From assembly GCA_037501455.1 (NCBI GenBank), contig CM074857.1, positions 102,519,501-102,583,500 of the forward strand: a stretch of DNA of 64,000 nucleotides, given 5' to 3'. The notes below the pieces were generated by a model that ran no database searches, had not been told where the DNA came from, and saw only the letters and a list, made by a program, of their open reading frames with translations. The position numbers and the translations under genes are program-made. The DNA comes from Lantana camara (taxonomy: Eukaryota; Streptophyta; Magnoliopsida; Lamiales; Verbenaceae). This document shows, piece by piece, positions 56,465 to 64,000 of this stretch (position 1 is its first letter; every line of letters starts with the position of its first letter).

Positions 56465-59400
56465 ATGGCTCCTAAAATCCAACTCAACCCGAAGAATAAG
56501 GGAGCTGATGGCGCGAGTAAGGGAGCCGATGGGGGGAACCAACAAAATCTGAGGAACAAAGGAGTTGATGGCACCGTGCGGTCTTCTACAGACGGTCATG
56601 ACTCAAAATCATCAGATGGTTCAACTCCCTCAACCCCTAGAGAAACTAGATCAAAGGAAACTCCTTTTACTGAAGAGGCGGAGACTATGACTCTTGAAGA
56701 GCAAGTTGCCCAAATGGCTCAAGCAATGGCTAACTTGCAAAAGACTTTGGAGGATAAAGACTTCCAGATTGCTCAACTTATGAATAAGTTAGAAAATCGC
56801 GATCCTGGTCAGTCTAGTCGTAACCCTCAAACTTTTTCGGCTCAAGTCACTGATGGAAAACAAGTGAATTTTTGTCCTCAGAAGCATGACTCCGCGATGA
56901 GGATAAATAACTCCGCTGCATCCATCGCCGCTCTATCTGTGCAAGAACTGCAAAATATGATAACTAATACAATTAGAGCTCAGTATGGTGCACCCTCTCA
57001 AAATTCTCCAACATACTCAAAACCGTATACTAAACGTATTGATTCTTTGAGGATGCCAATGGGTTATCAACCACCGAGTTTTCAGCAATTCGATGGAAAG
57101 GGAAATCCGAAGCAACATATTGCTCATTTCGTGGAAACATGCAACAATGCGGGGACATATGGTGATCATTTGGTGAGACAATTCGTGAGGTCACTTAAAG
57201 GAAATGCTTTCGATTGGTATGTTGATTTAGAGCCGGAGTCAATAGACAGTTGGAACCAAATGGAAAGAGAGTTCTTGAATCATTTCTATAGCACTCGTCG
57301 CACTGTAAGTATGATCGAGCTCACTAATGCAAAACAGTGGAAAGATGAACCGGTCATCGATTACATCAATCGTTGGCGAGCATTGAGTTTGAATTGCAAG
57401 GATAGACTTTCAGAGATATCTGCAATAGAAATGTGTATTCAAGGCATGAATTGGGGATTGCTTTACATTTTACAAGGAATCAAGCCCCGAACATTCGAAG
57501 AATTGGCTACGAGAGCTCATGATATGGAACTAAGTATTGCACACTACGGTACTATTCCGGCTGAAAATCAAAGAAGGGATAGAAGGGATATTCGAAGGAG
57601 TGAAAAATTCGTCAAGCCTTTTGCAAAGGAATCTATGGCAGTGAAGGCAACACCTGTCAAAATTCCCTCTAAAGAAAAGAAGGTTGAAGCCAAAACAAAG
57701 GATCAACCAACGCAGGATGAAAGGCGTCGACTTACACTGAAAGAGATGCAAGAAAATGAATACCCATTTCCAGACTCCGACGTTTCACACATTTTTGACG
57801 AATTGCTGGCAAAAAAACTGATAGAGCTACCGCAGCCAAAACGCCCCGAGGAGAGTGGGAAAGTGAATGACCCGAAATACTGCAAGTATCATCGAGTCAT
57901 TAGCCACCCGATAGAGAAGTGTTTTGTGTTGAAAAATAAGATCATGGCTCTAGCAAGAGAAGGCAAAATTATCCTTGAAAGTGAAGATGCAGCCGACGCA
58001 AATGCTACTAGTGTTGTAACTTCAACAAATGTCAATAAAGTTAAGAGCAACAAGAGTATGATGACATCACCAACAATATTGGGGGCATCCACAAAAATCC
58101 AATTTGGAAGCTTGGAGCCAATGTTAGTTTCAAAGTTGATGTCCAATAGAGAAGTTAAAGTTGAAGTACATACAACAACCAAAGTTGAAGATGATGATGA
58201 ATGGACCGTAGTGACGCGTCGACGAAGGCAAAGGCGACGTGTAGAGCAGTTTCACCCTACTTGGATAAAAACATCAACTCCGATCAAGTATAGACAAAGC
58301 GAGTCCAAGAGAAGGATGAGAGCACCTACCAACCATAAAAGGCCTTCACACAATGGCTATTGGAAACCAATGACGTTGGGCGACTTTTTTCCGAAGAAAT
58401 ACTTCAAAGAAAATATGAGTCCAACCTCCTATGATGAAGAAATTTCCCATGTTGTTTCTTGTCATGTTACTAGCGCGGTAATTGCCTTCACGGACGATGA
58501 TTTGTTACTAGGACCGAAACCACACAATCGACCACTTTTCGTCTCAGGATTCATGCAAGAAGAAAAAGTTAACCGCATATTGATCGATGGAGGTTCAGCC
58601 GTTAATATCATGCCAAAGTCCACTATGAAGAAGTTGGGGATCTCTGTCGAAGAATTATCTCAAAGTCGTCTGACCATTCAAGGATTCAATCAAGGAGGAC
58701 AACGAGCCATAGGAATGATTCGAACAGATCTTCGAATTGGAGAACTGAAGGCAAGCACTCTACTTCATGTGATTGATGCTAGGACTTCTTATAACCTTCT
58801 ATTAGGGCGACCATGGATCCACGAAAATAACGTTATTCCATCTACCTTACATCAATGTTTTAAGTATCTGAAAGATGGAGAAATCATGAAAGTGGATGCG
58901 GATGCAAAACCCTTTACTGATGCGGAATCCTACTTTGCTGATGCCAAATTATACTTGGACCCGGAAGTTATGCCAGAAGAAAAAGTCAATAACTTTGAAG
59001 CTTCGAAGTCGAACCTGATAATGCCCATCACCAGTTTGAATTCGACAAATGGACCATCTCCAACAATGTCATCAGGAGAAATAAAAGGAGTATTTGACCC
59101 GAAGGCTTACACACTCTTAGAAAGATCAGGATATAACTTTTCTAGCCCGTCAACCTTAGGTTGCTTAAAACCCGAGTTAACTGGAGAGAAGATTCATGGG
59201 CTTACTGAGACGCAACATAAAATGAAGGAGAAAGGACTTCGTGTTGATCAGCCTAAGTTGGGCGTGGGATATGTTCATACGAAACCACTAAGAATACGCG
59301 TGTCCCGGAAAGATAAACGAGTGAACGTGCAACACATATCTGCGTTGAGAATTGAAACTGACAAGAAGAATAAACGTGTTTCAGTGTTTGATCGACTCGG

Positions 59401-62400
59401 TGCTCCTATGAAACGTCTTTCTGTGTTCAAGAGACTCGGGTCTAAGGGCCAAAGGACTTTTGAGGACAAATGTGCATCAAACCGTCGTTCCGTGTTCGAT
59501 CGTCTTGGAGAAAGCGCAAGAGCTGATAGGGACATAACTCATGGGGAGTTAATAGAACCACAAACAGAACAAGGTCAGACTCTTCACTTCTCAATTGGGG
59601 GCACGTCCCTGCTTATTACTTCGGAAGAACCTGTCACCATAAAGACATGCCACCATATCTCAATCGATGAAGATCTTAACTCTGAAGTGGTGGAAGACGA
59701 AGTTGAAGAGGCACCACCGCAACTCGAAGACGGCGTACAAGCAACTGTAGATGAGCTGCGAGAAATTAACCTTGGAACACTAGAAGAGCATCAACCTACA
59801 TTTGTAAGTGCACTTCTAACTTCTGAAGAGATGATCCAATATACAAGTCTCCTAAAGGAATATAAGGATGTCTTCGCTTGGACATACAAGGAAATGCCCG
59901 GGTTGGATCCAAAGATTGCAACTCACCGCCTTGGCATAAAGCATGGAGTTCGACTGGTAAAACAATCGCAACGAGTATGCCGTCCAGAATTAGTTCCTTT
60001 AATCGAAGCCGAAGTCAACAAACTTATTGATGCTGGGTTCATTAGGGAAGTCAAATACCCCACTTGGATTTCCAGCATTGTTCCAGTCAAGAAAAAGAAT
60101 GGTCAAATTCGCATATGCGTTGATTTCAGAGACTTGAATAAGGCATGCCCAAAGGATGACTTTCCGCTACCCGTCATTGAACTTATGGTTGATGCGACTA
60201 CCGGACACGAGGCCTTATCTTTTATGGATGGATGTTCAGGATATAATCAAATCAGAATGTCGCCCCAGGATGAGGAGTGTACTGCGTTTCGTACCCCGAA
60301 GGGTATCTACTGTTATAAGGTTATGCCTTTTGGGCTGAAAAATGCAGGTGCTACATATCAACGTGCTATGCAAAACATCTTTGATGATATGCTGCATAAG
60401 AACGTGGAATGCTATGTGGATGACCTTGTAGTTAAAACCAAGAAAAGAGATGGTCATCTGAAGGATCTACGAGTTGTGTTTAACAGGCTCCGTAAGTATA
60501 ATTTGAAGATGAACCCCCTTAAATGTGCCTTCGGTGTTACTTCGGGAAAATTCCTTGGTTTCATAGTTCGCCACCGTGGAATTGAAGTTGATCCCGCCAA
60601 GATAGATGCTATCCAAAGGATGCCAGCGCCAAGAAATCTTAAGGATTTGAGAAGTCTACAAGGTAATCTAGCATTTATCCGAAGGTTCATATCAAATTTA
60701 GCAGGAAGATGCCAACCTTTTAGTCATCTCATGAAAAAGGGCGTCAATTTTGAATGGGATAAAGGATGTCAAAATGCATTTGAAAGTATCAAAAAACATC
60801 TTATGAACCCGCCTGTATTAGGAGCTCCAATACCAGGTAAAGCTCTTATCCTATATATTGCTGCGCAAGAACGATCAATCGGGGCCCTATTGGCACAAGA
60901 AAATGAAGAAGGGAAGGAGAGAGCATTATATTATCTTAGCAGGACCTTGACTGAAAATGAGTTAAAATATTCTCCGGTTGAAAAGATATGTTTGGCTTTG
61001 TTCTACGCGATCAAGAAGCTAAGGCATTACTTCGAGGCATATTCCATAAAGCTCATATCTCGAGCTGATCCGGTCAAGTATGTAATGTCGAAACCAGTGT
61101 TATCCGGACGGTTAGCTAAGTGGTCAATCATATTTAATCAGTACGAGATAGCATATGTACCTCAGAAAGCTGTGAAAGGCCAAGCCCTCGCCAATTTCCT
61201 AGCTGATCATCCAATTCCAGCAGAGTGGGAACTTTCCGATGACTTTCCCGACGAAGAAGTCTTCTTTGTCGAGCCTTTACCAACTTGGATGATGTTCTTC
61301 GATGGATCAGCTCGATCAAATGGAGCAGGAGCAGGGGTGGTTTTCGTCTCTCCGGAGAGGCTTGTTTTAACATACTCTTTCGTGTTGACTGAATTATGCT
61401 CAAATAATGTTGCTGAGTACCAAGCTCTGATTATTGGACTTCAAATGGCACAAGAAATGAAGATCCTCAGTATAGAAGTATACGGTGACTCCAAACTGAT
61501 AATCAACCAACTCCTAAATGAGTATGAGGTCAAGAAAGAAGATTTGATCCCCTACTATCAACAAGCGTCGGTTTTGATGACCAAATTTGAGAATATAATT
61601 TTGAGTCATATACCACGGGCAGAAAATAGAATGGCTGATGCTTTGGCTAATTTGGCGACTGTTATGGCTCTATCGAAAGAGGAAACAACAAGTGTGCCCG
61701 TGTGTAATCGTTGGGTTGTGCCATCATCGAGTGGATCTGATATTAAAAGTATAAATGTCACATCAATCTCGGTTGACGAAGAGGAAGATTGGAGGACGAC
61801 GTTGATTGATTACTTGAAGCACGGAAAATTACCATCCGATCCTCGACATAAAACTGAAGTGCGTAGACGAGTTCCCCGCTTTATTTTATACAAAGATACT
61901 TTGTATCGGCGCTCTTTTGAGGGAACTTATCAGCGTTGCTTAAATGGTGAGGAGAGTTTCGAAGCTATGGTAGAGGCACATTCTGGAGTATGTGGAGCAC
62001 ATCAATCAGGTCCAAAACTACATTTCCGGATTAAAAGAATGGGCTATTATTGGCCTACTATGGTTAAAGATTGCTCGGATTATGCAAGGAAATGTGAAGC
62101 ATGTCAGATACACGCCAATCTCATCCACCAAGCTCCTGAACCTTTACATCCTACAGTAGCTTCATGGCCATTCGATGCGTGGGGTCTTGATGTAGTGGGT
62201 CCAATAACTCCTAAATCTTCAGGTGGTCATTCCTACATATTGGCAGCTACTGATTACTTCTCAAAGTGGGTGGAAGCAGTACCCCTTAAAGAGGTGAAAA
62301 AGGAAACAGTAGTTGAGTTTATCCGAAATAATCTGATTTTTAGATATGGGGTGCCTCGATACATCATCACTGATAATGGTAAACCCTTTTACAACAAGCT

Positions 62401-63037
62401 GATGGACAAACTATGCGTGCAATTTGGCTTTAAGCAACATAACTCGTCAATGTATAATGCAGCTGCAAATGGTTTGGCAGAAGCATTTAACAAGACATTG
62501 TGCAATCTCTTGAAAAAAGTTGTGTCCAAGTCAAAAAAGGATTGGCATGAGAAAGTTGGGGAAGCGTTATGGGCATACCGGACAACACATAGAACCGCTA
62601 CTCAGGCTACCCCTTACTCGTTAGTTTACGGAGTTGAAGCCGTGCTCCCTTTGGAAAGCCAAATACCATCACTTCGCATGGCGATTCAAGAAGGTCTTAC
62701 TCCAGAGGATAATGCTCGTCTGAGGCTTGAAGAGTTGGAAGCACTTGATGAGAAGAGACTGGCAGCACAACAACAACTTGAATGCTACCAAGCCCGAATG
62801 ACGAGAGCATTTAATAAGAAAGTGAATCCGCGGTCATTTCAAGTAGGGGACTTGGTTTTAGCAGTGAGAAGACCAATTACCATCACTCAGCGTATGGGAA
62901 ACAAGTTTATGTCAAAATGGGACGGTCCGCATGTAGTAAAAGAAGTGTATACAAATGGCGCGTACAAGTTGCTCGACAAGGATGGCTTGCGCATCGGACC
63001 TATAAATGGTAAATTCTTGAAGAAATATCACGCATGA
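56465..63037 (+). CDS. Ty3/Gypsy (Tat lineage) gag-pol polyprotein, 2190 aa
   Basis: Single frame from ATG (MAPKIQLNPKNKGADG) to TGA. In order: a coiled coil (about 75-115); retrotransposon gag (about 207-365: FVRSLKGNAFDWYVDLEPES); aspartic protease (about 700-725: ILIDGGSAVNIMPKS); reverse transcriptase (about 1200-1330: ICVDFRDLNKACPKDDFPLP, PFGLKNAGATYQRAM, YVDDLVV); a first RNase H (about 1458-1580); a second RNase H (about 1609-1730: FFDGSARSNGAGAG, NNVAEYQALI, VYGDSKLIINQL, ADALANLA). Integrase follows (about 1835-2030) with an HHCC zinc region (HSGVCGAHQSG, CEACQ), the D-D-E core (GLDVVGPI, IITDNGKPF, GLAEAFNK) and a C-terminal module (WDGPHVVKEVY). The second RNase H is the hallmark of the Tat/Ogre branch. 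The frame is uninterrupted, so the copy is young. The ORF starts 64 bases after the primer site. Confidence 0.95.
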   Translation: MAPKIQLNPKNKGADGASKGADGGNQQNLRNKGVDGTVRSSTDGHDSKSSDGSTPSTPRETRSKETPFTEEAETMTLEEQVAQMAQAMANLQKTLEDKDFQIAQLMNKLENRDPGQSSRNPQTFSAQVTDGKQVNFCPQKHDSAMRINNSAASIAALSVQELQNMITNTIRAQYGAPSQNSPTYSKPYTKRIDSLRMPMGYQPPSFQQFDGKGNPKQHIAHFVETCNNAGTYGDHLVRQFVRSLKGNAFDWYVDLEPESIDSWNQMEREFLNHFYSTRRTVSMIELTNAKQWKDEPVIDYINRWRALSLNCKDRLSEISAIEMCIQGMNWGLLYILQGIKPRTFEELATRAHDMELSIAHYGTIPAENQRRDRRDIRRSEKFVKPFAKESMAVKATPVKIPSKEKKVEAKTKDQPTQDERRRLTLKEMQENEYPFPDSDVSHIFDELLAKKLIELPQPKRPEESGKVNDPKYCKYHRVISHPIEKCFVLKNKIMALAREGKIILESEDAADANATSVVTSTNVNKVKSNKSMMTSPTILGASTKIQFGSLEPMLVSKLMSNREVKVEVHTTTKVEDDDEWTVVTRRRRQRRRVEQFHPTWIKTSTPIKYRQSESKRRMRAPTNHKRPSHNGYWKPMTLGDFFPKKYFKENMSPTSYDEEISHVVSCHVTSAVIAFTDDDLLLGPKPHNRPLFVSGFMQEEKVNRILIDGGSAVNIMPKSTMKKLGISVEELSQSRLTIQGFNQGGQRAIGMIRTDLRIGELKASTLLHVIDARTSYNLLLGRPWIHENNVIPSTLHQCFKYLKDGEIMKVDADAKPFTDAESYFADAKLYLDPEVMPEEKVNNFEASKSNLIMPITSLNSTNGPSPTMSSGEIKGVFDPKAYTLLERSGYNFSSPSTLGCLKPELTGEKIHGLTETQHKMKEKGLRVDQPKLGVGYVHTKPLRIRVSRKDKRVNVQHISALRIETDKKNKRVSVFDRLGAPMKRLSVFKRLGSKGQRTFEDKCASNRRSVFDRLGESARADRDITHGELIEPQTEQGQTLHFSIGGTSLLITSEEPVTIKTCHHISIDEDLNSEVVEDEVEEAPPQLEDGVQATVDELREINLGTLEEHQPTFVSALLTSEEMIQYTSLLKEYKDVFAWTYKEMPGLDPKIATHRLGIKHGVRLVKQSQRVCRPELVPLIEAEVNKLIDAGFIREVKYPTWISSIVPVKKKNGQIRICVDFRDLNKACPKDDFPLPVIELMVDATTGHEALSFMDGCSGYNQIRMSPQDEECTAFRTPKGIYCYKVMPFGLKNAGATYQRAMQNIFDDMLHKNVECYVDDLVVKTKKRDGHLKDLRVVFNRLRKYNLKMNPLKCAFGVTSGKFLGFIVRHRGIEVDPAKIDAIQRMPAPRNLKDLRSLQGNLAFIRRFISNLAGRCQPFSHLMKKGVNFEWDKGCQNAFESIKKHLMNPPVLGAPIPGKALILYIAAQERSIGALLAQENEEGKERALYYLSRTLTENELKYSPVEKICLALFYAIKKLRHYFEAYSIKLISRADPVKYVMSKPVLSGRLAKWSIIFNQYEIAYVPQKAVKGQALANFLADHPIPAEWELSDDFPDEEVFFVEPLPTWMMFFDGSARSNGAGAGVVFVSPERLVLTYSFVLTELCSNNVAEYQALIIGLQMAQEMKILSIEVYGDSKLIINQLLNEYEVKKEDLIPYYQQASVLMTKFENIILSHIPRAENRMADALANLATVMALSKEETTSVPVCNRWVVPSSSGSDIKSINVTSISVDEEEDWRTTLIDYLKHGKLPSDPRHKTEVRRRVPRFILYKDTLYRRSFEGTYQRCLNGEESFEAMVEAHSGVCGAHQSGPKLHFRIKRMGYYWPTMVKDCSDYARKCEACQIHANLIHQAPEPLHPTVASWPFDAWGLDVVGPITPKSSGGHSYILAATDYFSKWVEAVPLKEVKKETVVEFIRNNLIFRYGVPRYIITDNGKPFYNKLMDKLCVQFGFKQHNSSMYNAAANGLAEAFNKTLCNLLKKVVSKSKKDWHEKVGEALWAYRTTHRTATQATPYSLVYGVEAVLPLESQIPSLRMAIQEGLTPEDNARLRLEELEALDEKRLAAQQQLECYQARMTRAFNKKVNPRSFQVGDLVLAVRRPITITQRMGNKFMSKWDGPHVVKEVYTNGAYKLLDKDGLRIGPINGKFLKKYHA

Positions 63038-63859
63038 TAAAGTAGAATGCTCCTCGACGCACGAGCCTAAACTGCATGTCACTCCTGACCCATATGAGTA
63101 TAAACTATGTACGGTAACCACCAATAGTAAAGTATGTGGATAAACTGCTAACTTACTCCACTGATGGTATTTCATGTGGTTAAATTAGAAATTCCCCACT
63201 CTTGTTCAGGGTGGTTAAACTTTGAATACTCCTGGCCCGCATGAGTATAAACTGTGTACGGCTCCCCCCTTCAAACAAAGTTAACCATCTGAACTACGTT
63301 ATGACTTGATCCCTTTTGAAAGGGTACGTAGGCAGCTTAGATATTTTCTAAGTTCAGTCGCAACTTCGCTTTGATTTATGTTTCCTTGTTGAATTGGAAA
63401 TTCTTCAAGTAAGTATCAAACCGTACATCACAAGTTGAATAAATTTTCAACTTTAGTTTGATTTGTACTTTCTTGTTGGAAAGAACAATCTTCAAGTAAA
63501 TATGAAATTATAAGTTGAATTCAATCATAAGCTTATAGCTTTGCTTTGATTTGCCTTGATTTGTGTTTTCCTTGAATTGAAAGTTCTTCAAGTAAAATTG
63601 CAAATCGAGTAAGTGAAGGAATTACGGTGTTGTTTGATTCTAGAGTCATGTTATTCTTTTTCTGATATGATGATATTATGAACAAAAAATATGTTACCGA
63701 AAAGTTGCAAGATAGAAAAGAATAAATTCTATTGAGTAACTTTGAAGTAATGAAGTTCATGATACATTAAATCCTAAGGATAAGAAGAAAAAAAGAAAAA
63801 AGCAACGGTCCTAGCTACTCTTAAACAAATCCTAAGCGGAAAATGCAGCCTAAGCACTA
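63038..63859 (+). other. Non-coding region between pol and antisense ORF
   Basis: Contains two similar blocks with GCATGAGTATAAACTGTGTA (63087-63115 and 63238-63262). It also has GAACTACGTTATGACTTGAT...GGGTACGTAGGCA (63292-63333), a phrase commonly seen downstream of integrase in plant Tat-type elements. Then come AT-rich phrases repeating CTTGTTG...TTCTTCAAGTAA at about 63387, 63473 and 63568. Confidence 0.6.
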
Positions 63860-64000
63860 TCAAGTAAACGGGTTCAAGTCCTTCAAGGTTTCTTTGGCTA
63901 CTTCAAGAAGATCGGAGGCATTCTCCACATCTTCAAGCAGTTCATCATTTGCTGGGGAAGCTTTCTCGAGGGTAGTAATCTCTTGTTCAATTTCACTAAT
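63860..64000 (-). CDS. Antisense ORF of the Tat element (C-terminal end only)
   Basis: The reverse strand is open from the window edge to a TGA at 63860-63862. It reads ISEIEQEITTLEKASPANDE, then VENASDLLEVAKETLKDLN and PFT. It is acidic and heptad-like, suggesting a coiled coil. Its position after pol on the opposite strand, with the element's 3' LTR still to come, matches the antisense frames of Tat-lineage elements and the older example at 44079-46549. The rest lies outside the window. Confidence 0.55.
   Translation of the reverse strand: MSEIEQEITTLEKASPANDELLEDVENASDLLEVAKETLKDLNPFT

Overview
This is nuclear DNA of a flowering plant, most likely a eudicot. The evidence is intron-bearing plant genes (a senescence-regulator S40 protein, a pollen Ole e 1-like protein, F-box proteins with an associated domain, a germin-like fragment), Ty3/Gypsy elements of the Tat type, TRIM and CACTA elements, and many MITEs. 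I cannot name the species. Only four genes look intact: the F-box gene at 29397, S40 at 13684, the Ole e 1-like gene at 21360, and a small tail-anchored protein gene at 54384. Everything else is mobile DNA, gene fragments or unrecognised spacer.

Layout. 1-5838 and 23962-30044 are the two arms of a large inverted duplication. Each carries an F-box gene and the start of a broken strictosidine-synthase-like (SSL) gene. In the left arm the SSL fragment runs on into a second SSL exon that is fused to a fragment of the replication factor C large subunit gene (RFC1), 6371-7950. A third, broken F-box copy lies at 10224-11445. Its upstream region is split by a three-LTR TRIM composite (11843-12654). 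S40 and the Ole e 1-like gene lie between the arms with several MITEs.

31150-42500 is a nest of insertions. An old repeat is split by a CACTA element (32313-42211). The CACTA contains a GC-rich gene-like segment, and that is split by a young 3.8-kb LTR retrotransposon (37036-40868). The retrotransposon has a complete set of cis signals but no gag-pol. Instead it carries one 982-codon frame assembled from pieces of several host genes: an ER-type Ca2+-ATPase, an autoinhibited plasma-membrane-type Ca2+-ATPase, probably a plastid MurE-like ligase, and an SBT2-type subtilase propeptide in permuted order.

43200-47600 holds a germin-like remnant, a copy of the F-box upstream repeat split by a MITE, and the 3' part of a Tat Gypsy element with its antisense ORF. 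48274-55279 holds a near-perfect hairpin, a long-TIR MITE, a possible RPA-like remnant and the tail-anchored gene. 55474 to the window end is a Tat Gypsy element with an open 2190-aa polyprotein (gag, protease, RT, two RNase H domains, integrase) and the end of an antisense ORF. Its 3' LTR lies outside the window.

The most unusual observation is that two unrelated insertions, the gene-carrying LTR element and the TRIM composite, are flanked by perfect direct repeats of 101 bp and 90 bp instead of the usual 5-bp target duplications. Long perfect flanking duplications around complete LTR elements suggest a non-standard integration or repair route at this locus.
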